A stretch of 64,000 bases of DNA. Source: Citrus sinensis (lineage: Eukaryota > Streptophyta > Magnoliopsida > Sapindales > Rutaceae). Numbering within the stretch: the stretch's first letter is position 1; each line of letters starts with the position of its first letter. The DNA lies in the NCBI RefSeq assembly GCF_022201045.2, contig NC_068558.1, positions 47,967,501 through 48,031,500 of the forward strand. The letters are read 5' to 3'. A program made the translations under genes and the position numbers. The notes below the pieces were generated by a model that ran no database searches, was not told where the DNA came from, and saw only the letters and a program-made list of their open reading frames with translations. Positions 1 through 13,129 of the stretch are shown in pieces.

Positions 1-1432
1 TTATAACTATGTAGTGATGTCTATGTACGATCGAATGCAATATATTTATCTATGTCAATTTTTTAGATATTTATCTTATGAATACAAAGTTCACAAACAT
101 CATAGTATTAAATTAATTCAATCACTAAGGGTATATAGGTCATTTTACTTGATTCATATTCTCAAAACATTAAACTTTATAATCACTTAGGACAAAATAG
201 TAAAATGATCAATAAAATAGTTAACAAAATTGTTATAACATAAGGGGTTCAAATGGATTTAAACACATGATAGGGTTCTAATTACTTTCCTTAGACAGGA
301 GAGGGTGTTTGGCATTTTTTTCATGCGAGAATGAGTTCAAGTTATAGTGGTTATATGTGGAATTCATTTTCTTTTTAGTATTTAAAAATAAATTTGGCTC
401 ATTCTTAAACACACACAAATTTTTGGTATCATAAATCAATTTACAATGCTGTAAAAATTAATTTACGATGTCATAAATCCATCCCAGGCTTTAATTCTAA
501 ATTAAAATTTTTGAATGAAATTTTAATATAATTTTCAATGTTTCTAAATTGCACCATCATAATATAATTTTTGAATGAAATAGTGATTTATTTATTTTGT
601 TTTACGTGCAGAGGACTGAGATTACCTGTTTCGAACAATGCATATAAATAAGGTAATAACACTAAAATTTCAAAATCTTAACTACGTTGGGCAGCGAATC
701 CCAAAATTCGGAAAGAGACAAGCTTCTGGCAATTTCTCTTTCTTATGGGCTCAGCCTCAGCCATCAACCGATCAAAGAATCCAAAACAAATAATAATAAT
801 AAGGACCTTTCTATGTTACAGAATCTGTAACATACAACCACCCAAAAACAAACCTCTAAGTGTTGCTATTCAAACAATTGAGGGGTTGTGTAAAATTTGT
901 TTTGGGTGAGCTGTAAGTTACAGAATCTGTAACTTAGCAGCACCCTAATAATAATAATAATAATAATAAAGAAAAAAAAAGTGGGGCAGGCTCTCATAGA
1001 GGAATGGGCAAAATATCCGATAAGGAACAAGATTTCAGCAACAGAAATAGGCTTAACTTTCATTACGCAAAAACAGTTAAAATCGATTGAATTTATTTAT
1101 GCATAACATCGTGGGTTTAATGTACATATCCAATGATGCCCAATTGCTATGAACCAGTGGCCCATGGCACATGTAAACGAGACAGCGACCGTGACGAACA
1201 GCCACGCTCAACATAACAAACTTGAGAAAAATATAGACATTGATATCATAAGCGCAGAGCCGCAAATGGCGAATTTATTGTAAAACCAGTGAGCTTTGAT
1301 ATGATGGCACAGCTAAACGCGGCCCACTAACAAATAACTAACACATACCAAGTAATTACAACGTACAAGATGGACCGGCCGGTTAAAAATATGTATACAA
1401 ACGTACACGCGTAACAAACCACAGCGTTCAAT
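1..1432. other. AT-rich spacer 3' of the ERF gene
   Basis: No coding potential that I can support. The stretch is AT-rich with short simple repeats, such as AAT runs near 791-802 and 946-969. The only structured part is the paired-palindrome element at 812-940, listed separately. The 3' UTR of the minus-strand ERF gene must lie in the right-hand end. Confidence 0.6.
812..940. repeat. MITE-like element with a near-perfect palindrome at each end
   Basis: Two near-palindromes sharing the core TTACAGAATCTGTAA lie at 812-834 and 914-936, each with 11-bp arms around one central base. Between them, inverted partners such as CACCCAAAA (near 838-847) and TTTTGGGTG (near 900-908) extend the symmetry. 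The layout suggests a short foldback or MITE-type element. No target-site duplication was identified. The same core occurs twice at 41863-41990. Confidence 0.5.
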
Positions 1433-2005
1433 CTACAAACATGCCATGGACGGCGGCTGCTGTTCCTGTGGCTGTGCATCTTCATCAATCCACGTGGACG
1501 TGGTATCACAGCTGAACGTCCATCCGCAAGAATTGCTGTACCACCCACCATTCATCAACTCAGGCAACTCAATCTCCCCCCAAAAGTCATCACCGTCCGA
1601 TTCCGAGACATCACTCTTTTCTGATGAAATGAGTCCGGCATGTGCTGCCTTAGCCGCTGCCTCCTGAATATCTCTAGCCGCACGCGTGGAAGGTCGTGGC
1701 AAGGCCTCAACCTTGTCAGGAAAATTTAGCTGAGCTTTTCGTCCCTTTAAGCAATACGCAGCAACGTCATAAGCCCTAGCTGCCATTTCCGGCACGGGGA
1801 ACGAACCCAGCCAAATGCGTGTCTTTTTGCGTGGCTCTCTAATTTCAGACACCCATTTGCCCCACCGTCTCTTCCGGACACCGCGATAGACAGGGTGTCG
1901 CGTGCCGCCTGTTTGTGAGCTGGATTTACGGTGAATTGCGGTGGCTGTAGCGGTGGCACTGTCAGTCAATTCATGTTCAGTGTATGTGTATGGTTGTTGC
2001 TCCAT
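1433..2005 (-). CDS. ERF023: AP2/ERF transcription factor, DREB subfamily (ERF023-like)
   Basis: Intronless gene for a 190-residue nuclear DNA-binding protein. One AP2 domain spans about residues 38-97, with the signature [19 protein letters not shown] followed by [14 protein letters not shown] and LNFP. Val52 and Glu57 occupy positions 14 and 19 of the domain, the DREB-type pair expected to favour DRE/CRT (CCGAC) elements. The residues after the domain (LPRPST...[11 protein letters not shown]) are typical of DREB group III, A-4-like factors. The acidic C-terminus ([12 protein letters not shown]) is a plausible activation region. The ATG at 2005 is the first in frame; a TATAAAT on the minus strand at 2063-2069 could serve as TATA box. 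Its place next to a bHLH13 gene matches At1g01250 (from memory), which supports the name. The class is secure, the exact orthologue less so. Confidence 0.88.
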   Translation of the reverse strand: MEQQPYTYTEHELTDSATATATAIHRKSSSQTGGTRHPVYRGVRKRRWGKWVSEIREPRKKTRIWLGSFPVPEMAARAYDVAAYCLKGRKAQLNFPDKVEALPRPSTRAARDIQEAAAKAAHAGLISSEKSDVSESDGDDFWGEIELPELMNGGWYSNSCGWTFSCDTTSTWIDEDAQPQEQQPPSMACL

Positions 2006-4850
2006 TTACATTTTACATTTAAGAGCTGCTGGCTTTGAGTGCATGTCAAAGACTCAAAGACAATTTATATTGTACAATGACGTTGTAACGGTGACTGCAA
2101 TTACTATACTACCCATGTCTAATCTATCATTGTCAAAATTAAAAAAAAAAAAAAAACAAAAGAAGCATACAGGAGCCTAGCCTTAGCACATCTCACGCGC
2201 ACTTCTCTTCCACGTGGAGAATGTCTGGAAATAGTGCGGTGTTAAACAATAATAAAAAGAGCACCACTTGTGGAAAAAAAGTTGAAAGCGCGTGGAGGTG
2301 TAGAGGGGCTGAGGGGTTGTGTTTCCTACCAGGATTGGTGGAGCATTGACACATTGGCACAATAATGACCGAGCAACCTTTTCAAGAAAGCTCGCTATCC
2401 AACTTCTTAAGACGACTATAGCTTTTGGTCGAGTAGAGAGTTCACATGACTGAGGGTAACACGAGAATTTAGTGATTAACTTTTGTGTCTTTTTTTTTTT
2501 TTTTTTTTTTTTGTGTGTGATTTTTTTTCATGATATTTTATACATTTTGTAGCGAGGAAGCTGCCTTGATTATGATACAAATAAATGTGTAGAGACATCC
2601 ATTATTATTATTACATGTATAATATACGTCAACTAATTAATATTTTTGTCTTATTTCTTGGCCATACGAGACACCCTGTTTTCAAGGTCATGAACTTGCA
2701 TAGATAGTGACTTGATAGGGACCGTGTATGATTACAAAAGCTCTCCGGGATTTCTAATCAACTTCATTATGCACTAAGCATGCGTAATGGCACAAATCAG
2801 TATTGAACATTTTGGTCGGTATGCATGTTTTGTAATTTTGAAGCGACACGAGAGAAGTTGAACTAAATTAACCGGGAAAGTGAAGTAAGAGATAACTAAG
2901 CGTAGAGCAAGATATAGTTATAATGCTTTGAGTGCCTGATGATGAGTTAGGGCTAATGACCGATGAAATAGACTAACCCTTGATCCTTATATATATTCAA
3001 AATACAGCTGGCTTCCTGTGATTTTATAAGGCAGCAGCTTCACTGGTTAAGCAATAAAAGTGGTACTTTTGATTGGCTAACCAAAGAGCAGAAGATCAGA
3101 GAAGTAGCTGTGCGGGCTCGACCAAATAATGATTTAGTTTCTTCGTAAAGAAGAAAGGAAAATACGTACTAATAAAACCAAAGACCTTCAACCACACTAT
3201 TTACCCTAAAGAAAAGAACAGTAGATCTCGAATACGGAGTGAGAAATTCTCTTTTTCTGTTTCGGGAATGACCGCAATTTATATAATTTAATTTATCTTT
3301 TCCTCGTCAAAAATGGGCACCTACCATTCACCAATTGGAAGCTACCCACCAATAAAATCTTATCTTCTCTTCTCTTCTCTTCTCTGTAGAGATAATATGG
3401 CAATATCCTCACCTCACACTGAAGTCACATTTGCGTACATCCTTTATCCCTTTTCTTTAGTGTAATTGGGTAATTGCGTCCACTTCTTTTTGTCCTTAAT
3501 CAGAGGCACCTACTGACTTTGTTCGTAAAAATTTCTCTTTAAACACATGCCATTATATTATACAGACTGTGACAGCTTTTAAGCTTCGACCACCTGTAAC
3601 ATTAATGAGATTAAAAATTTGAACTTTACTATAAATATACTTGACTTATAATACTCTCAATAAGTTTGTGATTGTAAATATAATATACATATCAATTTTT
3701 AAAAAAACAAACCTTGGCAGTTGGCATGGCGGGGATGATTGCACTTTGCTGTCCCGCTAGTACAATAACTTTACTCCGAAGGTTGCCACGTAGTTGTTAA
3801 ATGTCTGCTTGGGATTGGCAGGGCGGGAATAATCCAACAACAAATGGGGTAGAGGACACTGTTAACGCGTTGTATAATTATTACAAAGAAAAAGACAGTA
3901 TTTCTCAGCTCTCAAGTGCTTGCCCTGATTTTCCATTTAACATAATGCACGCATTCTGGAAATGCCTCTCTATCTTAAAACACAAATTGCTTGGCGGTTG
4001 GTAGAGACTAAAGTATATGTATATTAGTTATTTTGACGTAGAAATTTCATCACCAGAACCCTATAGCTCCTGGTCCTGGCTTGCCTTACCTGCATGATAC
4101 AATTTCTTTCCTGATAAAGGATTTGTTTATTAGTCTTTGATAAGATTTATTAAGATTGATGATCGTTTGGGGTAGGGATTTCACCAAGCCACGCGTTATA
4201 AGGATTAACTCCCTCTCAATTGAAATAACAAATGAGGTTAGACTTGATTGAAAATTTGAATTTAGTAACCTACGATCTGCCTGATTCCATTATGTGATCT
4301 AAATAGTAAAATTCAAAAACATATTTAGGAGCTGATAAGGCCTATATAAGCTCCTATTGTAATTTTGACTATGACTATAGTTTAGTTGACTAGTAAATTT
4401 GGGTCTAAACAATAATGACACATGCTATGAACAATGGTGTGGGAGCATATTACACTACTAAATAATGAAGAGTCAATATTAATGTAGGATTATTATAGCC
4501 AAAAATATGTGATTAGGAAAAAAGTGAGAAACCAATATTATTGAAATTGTGTTTGGAAACTGTTAAAGAAAATGCTTCTCAAAATGAATTTGAAAATATT
4601 TTTTAGAAGAAATTTAAAAATATTTTCTTTGAAATTATTTTGGACAAAGTAATTAAAAAAAATGGTTTGAAAATGCTCTTAACTCTCTTCAATTCTCTCT
4701 TGGTTTTACTTGGCTCAGGGGAAAACAAAAAAATGAAGCCTTTGCTCTTCAATGCGAGCCTCTATTATATCCGAAATGCTGACTTCAATTTCAACAATTT
4801 CGGCTTATTGGAGAGCCAGACGGAGAAATAAATTCATTACTGCTGCGTTT
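2006..4850. other. Intergenic, ERF promoter side; no gene seen
   Basis: Includes the promoter of the minus-strand ERF gene. Contains an A-rich run near 2140-2160, a T run near 2491-2512 and a TCTTC repeat near 3363-3385. Short open stretches here, such as 3801-4004, match nothing I know and have no splice-consistent extension. Confidence 0.5.
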
Positions 4851-5625
4851 ACTTTTTGGATTGGAGTGAGAATCCTTGGATTAGGAGTGTGGAGTTGGAG
4901 TGGGAGTATGGTGTTTACTTAGACTAAATGATAGTATGGATTGTCAATCAGAATCTTAATTATTTGTTTACTTTGTCTTGGATTGAGAGTAAATTATTTT
5001 AAATTACTATTTTATCCTTATGTACATAATTATAATTTGTAATTAAAAAATTAATAAAAAATATATTTGGAAAATAAAATAAATATTTTATTATATTTAT
5101 AAATTAATAATAATTACTAATATTCTTAATTATGTAAATCATAATTTTTTTATTAATTTAAATTTAAATTATGTGAATAAAAATTATTAATAATAGCAAC
5201 ACAAATGAAATATTATTATTGATAATATAGTACAAAATTAATATTTTTTTAGAATAAAATATTTATTATTATTAATTAAATAATTAATTAATATTTTATT
5301 AAAATTAATGTTTAATATTATTAATTTAAATATAATATTTATTTATTTTTATTTTATTAAATTTAATAAAATAAATATGATATAATTATTATTTTTAATA
5401 AATATGATATTATTTATTTTATTAAATATGATATTATTTATTTATTCATTTTTATAAGGATAAAATGGGAAGAGGGGGGAGTGGGAATCCCACTCCCCAC
5501 TCCAAAATTGGGTGGGACCCACAGATTCCCACTCCCACTCCCTCATTTTTTAAGCTAAGTAAACACTGGAGTGGGAGGAATCCACACTCCACACTCCCAC
5601 TCCAGAAAGTAAACACTGCCTACAT
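4840..5625. mobile_element. Non-autonomous TIR element (MITE-like), copy 1
   Basis: The left end reads GCGTTTACTTTTTGGATTGG and then GAGTGAGAATCC-type sequence. The right end, near 5565-5620, reads as its inverted partner: GGAGTGGGAG... CCAGAAAGTAAACACTGC. The 600-bp middle is extremely AT-rich and has no gene. The GTTTACTTT termini suggest a PIF/Harbinger- or hAT-type MITE. I could not fix a target duplication, so the superfamily is open. Confidence 0.55.
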
Positions 5626-6184
5626 GCATTTATTTCCATTCGTGCTTGCATTAAATCTTACGCATACTTTTCCATACATTAAGTTCTTCAGTGAGCATGC
5701 ATTTAATAATGATACATGCTTATCAAAATGAGCCTCTTTAGCTTCTAATCCTTTATTTGTAGTTACTATATCCTTAAATTTTAATTAAAAATAAATAAAA
5801 TAAATATTCAATGTATGTGAATCAGTAATGTATGTATGCATATTAGGATTTAGTGTTTTAGACTCGACTCATCTTTTAGAATGATTGGTACTCTACTAAC
5901 TTGTTTCACAAAACATTGAATTGTTGGCTAAAGTCTCCTAAGTAGGCCTAGCTAGCTAAGAATTCAATGCAAATTGAGCCGTACTTTAGTGTATTTATAT
6001 TTTCTAAACCATAGTCCACAATGATTTTCCTAACACAATGGCTTGGGTCTACCATGAAATATGTTCCTTATTGGTTGATTGGACTTTTTGATTAATAAAT
6101 GTAATTTATAAAATAATATAATATTATTATTTAAATAAATATAATTTTATTTATTTTATTTAATTGAATATAATATAATATTAT

Positions 6185-7012
6185 TTATTTTATGTTATTA
6201 AATATAAGGGTAAAAAGTGAAGAGAGATGAGTGGATTCCCACTATGGATGGCAATGGGGTGGGGTGGGGGTAGGAAGACCTATCTCATTCCCCACCCCAT
6301 TTAAAATTTCGCCTCAATTCCTCACTTCATTACTCATTTATTTATTTTATAGTAGATATAGATTTATGATTTTAATAAACTAAAAATTAAAGACTCAAAT
6401 AAAATCATTTCTATATTATAAAGTATTTAAATTATTTTAAAAGAATCTCTAAATGTTTGAAATAATATTAAAATTGAAAAATGTTTATAGGAGAGCAGTA
6501 TTTTAAGAGAGAAAAGAAAACACAACAATGTTTTAGGTTGAATAAAAATTATATTATAATGTTTTCTTTTAGTTATAGCTCATTTATGTCAAGTAAAAAT
6601 AAAATAAAATCTATTAACTAACATTGTAATTCATAAAATAAAAATTATTAAATAAAAATTAAAAAAATATTTATATATAATGGAGATTGAGGTTGGGGTG
6701 TGGTGGAGAGTACAAAATCAATCCTCACCCCATTAAGAATTTGAAAATTATTTTTTCCATATCCCCCTCCTCATTCTCCAAAAATTATTTAAAATTCACC
6801 CCATTTGGGGTGGAGCCCCATAAGACCCCAAACCCATGGAGAATTTTGCCATCCCTAATTCTCACTCCCACCTCTCTCATGGGAGTGAGAATCCAACTCT
6901 CCACTCCAAAATTATGTGGGGTCCACGGAGTGAGATTCCCACTCTCTCCTTAAAATTTATAAGTAAATACCGGAATGTGAGGAATCCACACTTCATAAAG
7001 TAAACACAACAT
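6185..7012. mobile_element. Second MITE copy interrupted by a hAT-like insertion
   Basis: Sequence at 6215-6242 (agatgagtggattcccac) and 6858-7012 (ctcactcccac... aaagtaaacac) matches the right part of the copy-1 element at 5465-5620. It is split by about 615 bp that begins GGATGGCAATGGGGTGGGG (from 6245) and ends TTTTGCCATCCC (to about 6857). The insert has inverted ends and is flanked by TTCCCACT and TTCTCACT, an imperfect 8-bp duplication as expected for hAT. The left end of the outer copy is not clear. Confidence 0.55.
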
Positions 7013-7952
7013 TAATTAAATATAGGAGGTTGGAAAATTGCGCTTGCGTCCATGCATGATTTGTGAAACTACAAAAGTGCATGATTGATAAATGTTAATG
7101 TTTATTGCTCTTTTCAATTTATTATTCCAACTTCTTAATAATATATAATTAATTTACAAAAGAAATAATAATATGTATTAAGGCCTAAGATATATATAAA
7201 CTATAAAAAGTTTAAGATGAAATAAATTTATTTTTCTAAATTTGTTTAGAACAATAGTTTATTCTTTAAACTTTCAATAATAAAATAAATTTGTCAATAA
7301 TAATATGTACTTTTTGGTAATTTTAATGTACACCATATAATTAAGCATAATTTACCAAAACATGTATATCAAATTATTTGATAATGATTTCTTAAGAATT
7401 TAAATTTAGTAAACATATAATCAAATTATTAATCTATGTTAAAAGTGACTTTTTGGGAATATGAAGCAAACCCCAAAAATAGTCTAAACCAAGCTGCTAG
7501 TGTCGATACTGAAATTGCCAATTATTAATTAGAAGTATGAGCTGCATAAAGAGTTATCCTAGCATTTGAAGAAACATCAAAATTTTAAAATCAGAGTGTG
7601 GAGTAAAAACTTTTTTGCATCAATGACACAGTATTTCACACATTTGTATTCACATCTCAAATGTAACTAATTCAGAAGTTATAATAGGTGTGATTATTTG
7701 CAGTAATTTGCTTTTATTGAATATGAAATCAATAATTTGACTGCATAAACATTAGTGCAAATCGTATTAAGTTGGGTTTTGAAATTGATCCAATGATAAT
7801 AATCTTTTGTGATTAAAGTAGTTGAAGCAGTACCACAGATGATAAATGGCAATAAGCCTAAAAAATTCATCCTTAAACTACTAGCCATAAACGAATGGTG
7901 TCGATATATTACGAAGTACACCGCACACGTGTATGGAACGGTCAAGTTTCTT

Positions 7953-8056
7953 TAAGCTAAATGCTGCGAGAACAAAACTACGAGAGTTTTGTTACCTTAC
8001 ATAATAAGCTAAATGCTGCGAGAACAAAACTACGAGAGTTTTGTTACCTTACATAA
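7953..8056. repeat. 52-bp tandem duplication
   Basis: Two adjacent copies beginning TAAGCTAAATGCTGCGAGAA at 7953 and 8005, identical by eye. Not coding. Confidence 0.85.
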
Positions 8057-10790
8057 TAACTTACATAATAAAGTAACAAACATCAATAAATAACAAGCGT
8101 TAGATTTCAATCTAACGGCTATAAAAATATTAGGTAACAGTAATAAAAGTGACGAGGAAGTAGGAATGCTTGCCAAGTCTACGATGTTTGTTATCTTATA
8201 ATATAAGGTAATAACGGCCAAACTATAAATGCATCATCCATTTATGCTTCCTTCAAATATCACGAACAAAAAGGTGTGTAGTATTAATTTTTATTTATTT
8301 AATATTTAAAAAATTTGTATTGAACCTTCTCTTTAGGCGAATTAATCCATTCATCCTTCAAACAAGATCACAACAGAGAATCGCAGACTTGCACTGTTAA
8401 AACTCAAGGCCCAAATCCAATCCACAAAAACCTAATGGGCCTCTGGCACGAGTGGTTCGGCTTCTGGCATAAATTAGTAGTACGTGTGGATCTGTTCACA
8501 CCCCATTCAAGGTCTTAAAAAACTCCTTTATCTGCAAGATTTCTATTTTAACGTTGGTTTGGCTCTGACTGGATTAAAACTTTAAAAACGAAAGGAAAAA
8601 GAAGACGAAGAAGATGAATAAGAAGAGGAGAGGGTTGAGATTTATTGGAACTAATACACGACTTTCTCTTTACGGGAAACCTATCATTAATGGGGTTCAT
8701 TTAGAAGTTTGTTTATGGAACCTTAATAGTTATATTTAAAAAAAAAGGGGTTTCTTAAGATAAATTAAGGGGCAGCAACGCAACACCAGTCTCAAAGAAA
8801 AGATAAATTATTGTAGTTAATGATTGAGCATTTCTATTAATACTAAATTCTTATTTATACACACTAGTAGCCTCGTGAAGTTTAAAAGTCACTTTCATGC
8901 CACAGATAAAATCGTCAGCAGACGAATTCAAATGAGTATATTTATAATTAGAGAGCTATTGGGACCAATTATATCATTTTTTTTTTGTTATAGTGCAGCT
9001 CATAATTCTATTCTATGATTGACGTGTATCATGTTTTAATACCACAAGAGAAATACCAAGAGATTAGTTAAAAGGGTATAGACAATAAGATCGAGTTGAC
9101 TTAAAAATGTAACATGTGTCGTATGTCTCTTGAATTTGCTGGCTTTTGAATGGCTCAAAAGATAGAGCCGGGCGTAATACTTTAATCACAACTCCCTTAT
9201 TACAGCTAAAGCTTATAATTATTAATTTTTTTTTTTACACTTTAATTTTCTACAATCTCACTGAAAATAAGATAAAATCCCGAGAGACGAAAGTTATGTC
9301 TTTGGAACAATCGACAAATGTTTTGAAAACGAAACGACATCTCTTGACTCTTGCACACATGTGAACTAAAGGAAAAAGAAAAAAAAAAACACATGCTAAA
9401 CATAGCATAGTAGATAGAGATGGATCAACCAGATGCAAAGGTTGTTGTTTGTGGATGGAAGAAAAAACTTAGAAAAATAAATAAATAAATAAGAGAAAAT
9501 CCCTAACAATTGTTATTTTTTTGACTAATAATCAACGATTATTAAGTTATTTTACGGATAGCGAACGCCTTCCCAACCAACCCATTTCTTTAAGAATGCC
9601 ACAGCCCGTTTCTTTAAGAATGCTACAACACAAACAATAGGAATCTGAAATAATTCAAATAATGTTTTTTTAGTGCTCTTAAAAAGTGTACAAAGTTTAA
9701 ATAATGTGTGTACATAATTTTTTTTTATTAAAAAAAACTAATATAAATTGTAACACTGGGGTGTCCGTACACCACCCTCTTCTTTTTAATGCATGAAGTT
9801 TAGAGACCAAACGGCGGGTTGAGAGTAGAGACAAGTAAACCGAACAGAATTAGTATTTAAAATCATTTTATTTAATTATTGGAGCACAATTTGTTTAATG
9901 ATTCCTTGATTACGTCACAGATTTTATCACTTGACATTGTGGGAACCGACTTGACTGTGTCTGGTTGCTTTGAATTAAAATCGCTTCGAATCTTGTTGAC
10001 GGTGGCAAACCGTGTTGGACTATCGGACACCACACGGAACATGTTTTCAATTCTCAAATCGCAACCAGAATCACGCCGCCCGCGTGTAAAGCCTCAGAGA
10101 CCAGACAATAGCACGTGAATTTGTGGACTTCTCTCTATAATCTATTCTTTGCTCACACTGATCAAATCTTGCCCTTAAGTTTTGTCAATATTTTCGTTTT
10201 CAAAAGAAAAATAAATTTTGATGCCGTCATGAATACAAAGGCTTGAAACTCATAACGAAAAGTGTTGTAATGTGTACTCCCCCCGACTAATTAAAGGAGT
10301 GTTTTTTTTTTTCTACGGTCTGGTAAAAATCAGATTCTTGAATTTTCCACATTTTATTTAAATAAAAACCGGTCTTATTTAATTTATAATCTGCTCTCAG
10401 TGCTTCCTCAGTGAACCGTCCAGATTATTTTCATATATTGAACTTTGATGTCACAAATAGCACGCAGAAAGCCTCTCTGGTACGTTCTACGGACGGTTTC
10501 TAGCATGTGAGTGACAGCATGTTACGCTAATTTATGTACACCATTTCACTTGTGCTGTCAAAAATTTCAGTTTGCAGGTGCAGCACAGAACTCGTGTATG
10601 CTGAGATATAATGGTGCTTTTAATTTCACATTAGGAAATCGAAAATCCGACGTCATAATAATGAATAGCGTTTATTTGTCAAAACGTAGGTGCCAAAATG
10701 TGAGTGAAATATATACAATCTACAAGTTTTTAGGATTAAGAAAGATTAACGTAATTTTCATACGAATAGGGAATTAAACTTTCATTCCTT
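8057..10790. other. Intergenic; no gene seen
   Basis: AT-rich spacer with several short unsupported open stretches on both strands. A G-box CACGTG occurs at 10112-10117. No conserved domain or splice-consistent exon chain was recognised. Confidence 0.5.
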
Positions 10791-10829
10791 AAATTTTCTA
10801 TTTTATACTATCTAAATTTAATAATTTGT

Positions 10830-10975
10830 TGTTAATAATAACAACAACAACAACAACACCACCGCCGCCAACAACAATAACAATAATAATAATCTTATTA
10901 TTATTGTTATTAACAATAATTATTTTGAATAATAATAATAATTATAATAATTATAATAAATAATGATAATATTTA
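10830..10975. repeat. Compound AAC/ACC/CCG/AAT microsatellite
   Basis: Runs of AAC, then ACCACCGCCGCC, then AAC and long AAT/ATT stretches follow one another. The order is roughly self-complementary (AATAATAAT near 10885, ATTATTATT near 10898), so the stretch could fold as a hairpin. Confidence 0.8.
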
Positions 10976-11147
10976 GTAGCTTGAATCCCAAAATAACATA
11001 ATTACATCACTAGTAATACTGCTTATTCTAATTTTGATTTATACTCCGAAATAAACAATTTATTTCAATTACTCGCATCATAAATGTTATGCATTTCAAG
11101 AGGAAAAGGACAAAATGTGGGAGAACAAATCATCAGCTTCCACGTAA

Positions 11148-12185
11148 TACATTGAGGCAAAATTAACGTGGAAATATCAAATACAGGGCACACACCAAAC
11201 ACGTTACTCCCAAATTTTACGAAGCTCACTATTGAATGCTCATCACGTCCTTCTCAATTCTCATAACTCACCCTCGGTTCACGTTACTATCACGTGCTCT
11301 TCACGAGATGTAACAGTTGTCTTATTGTGGTGTTTACTTTTTTTTATGACTGTATTTTATTTTAGTAAGTTTATCGGTCGTTCGATTTGATCGAGGATGG
11401 ATTGGATTTGGATGGCGAAAACGTGTTAAAAGTTTACTGTGGTGGACACGTGGCCTCGATTACTGTAATAAACGTGTATCATTTGCAGAGGTGTGAAACA
11501 GCCGCCCAAAACGCGTGTCCAAGAGCTGGATCGCGTAATGATTCTCATTGGACGGTCGTATTCACGCCAGCATTACCACATGTAAGGCGTTTTTGATGTT
11601 AAATAAAAGTTCTACTTCAGGGACCATTGGAGGGTGCCTTACACGCGCCATTTACTGTTTGGGACTTTCAAAGATTTAATTTATGGATGTTTCACGTTGC
11701 ATCACGTTGATAATTTGTTTTACAATCTAAACCGTTAATCTCATGGTTAGTTTTGTCAATGCTCGGACCCACATCATTAATCAGAGGGAGGAAGATGTTA
11801 AATTATTTTATTTTACTTTTTTTTTTTAAATTATCATTTTATATTTTATAAATATATAATTTTTGTTATCACTTTCGATTTTTGTTTGCCTTAGATTCTA
11901 CTCAATCTGGGGACCACGTTGTTCTATTATATTGCATTATGGCTCCTCAAAAATAAGTAATAATAATAATAACTATTCGGATTATAATATTTGATTAGCT
12001 TTCTAACCTCAAGCTTATCAAAAGTAATTGTAATGTCGTAGGAATTCTTTTTGTTTTTTTTTTTAACTTTCAACATCTCATGATAAAAAATTTCAAAAAA
12101 AAAAAAATGATGATGATCAACGGATGGAACAAAATCGAATGGTTAATAATGCGTAATCGTGTTTCCTTTAATTAATCCAACGTGC
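11148..12185. promoter_or_regulatory. ACGT-core-rich stretch upstream of bHLH13
   Basis: By eye about thirteen ACGT cores fall here, including full G-boxes CACGTG near 11291 and 11446 and many CACGTT/AACGTG variants (11150, 11165, 11199, 11243, 11279, 11420, 11470, 11692, 11702, 11914, 12178). ACGT cores bind bZIP and bHLH factors. The cluster lies 1.9-2.9 kb before the bHLH13 start codon. Linking it to that gene is inference. Confidence 0.35.
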
Positions 12186-12767
12186 TTGGCTTATGGGTAG
12201 GACCCATTCTTGCTCTACTGAACCCTCGTTTTACCCTTTTTCCTTTTTTTTTTCGCATACCTCACAAATTTACCAACTAAATTTACAATCTAAAACACAC
12301 GATACATGGTACGATGGAATATGTAATAGGCTATTGGGTGGCTTGTATGTTAAGAAATAATTTGAAATTAAAAACGGATCCAATGCCCTATCAAACATTT
12401 CCATCAAACATGTATTTCATCTCTCATAAATTTTTTTTAATGTAATTCTTTCCAAGAAAAAAGGATTCTAAGAGTGGGTTTAGAATTGAGGTTGGTCAGT
12501 TGTATTTTAAAAGTTACAGCACTAGAATTATATTGATATGAATTTTTATAGTGAAAAATCTATTATATCTTTAATAATTTTATTAAAATTATTATTTAAA
12601 ATTTATATTTACTACATATTATTAATTTATATTTTATAATTATATATTTTTTATAATAATTGTACCTTAAAAATTACAGCACTTTAATTTTTTTAAAAAA
12701 ATCTAAATAAAAAATCAAACATGTCAGGAGGAGCATATTAGATTTAAGCAAAAATTGGAGTTGTGTT

Positions 12768-13129
12768 TAGTTTCGGGACATAACATTTATTACTATTTCA
12801 AATAGCCATCTGCACAACACCTTACCATATACCCCAACACAGTGTGCAGTGTGCAGCCTATTTAACACTCTTGGGTTATTTTTAATTTTTGGTTATAATC
12901 AAAGATCTATAATCACTTTTAATTAACTATTAAAGACATGTAATAGACACCAATAGTTTCGGGACATAACATTTATTACTATTTCAAATAGCCATCTGCA
13001 CAACACCTTACCATATACCCCAACACAGTGTGCAGTGTGCAGCCTATTTAACACTCTTGGGTTATTTTTAATTTTTGGTTATAATCAAAGATCTATAATC
13101 ACTTTTAATTAACTATTAAAGACATGTAA
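12768..13129. repeat. Recent 176-bp direct duplication
   Basis: Copies at 12768-12943 and 12954-13129 begin TAGTTTCGGGACATAACATT and end AAAGACATGTAA, with a 10-bp spacer. I saw no difference between them, so the event is recent. It lies about 1 kb upstream of the bHLH13 start and doubles any regulatory site it contains. Confidence 0.9.

Noticed and set aside
9872-10118. Overlapping open frames on both strands
   Set aside because: Short, no domain, no splice-consistent extension, and the two strands overlap each other.
11387-11596. Open frame in the ACGT-rich region
   Set aside because: No ATG-led conserved domain, and composition fits non-coding DNA.
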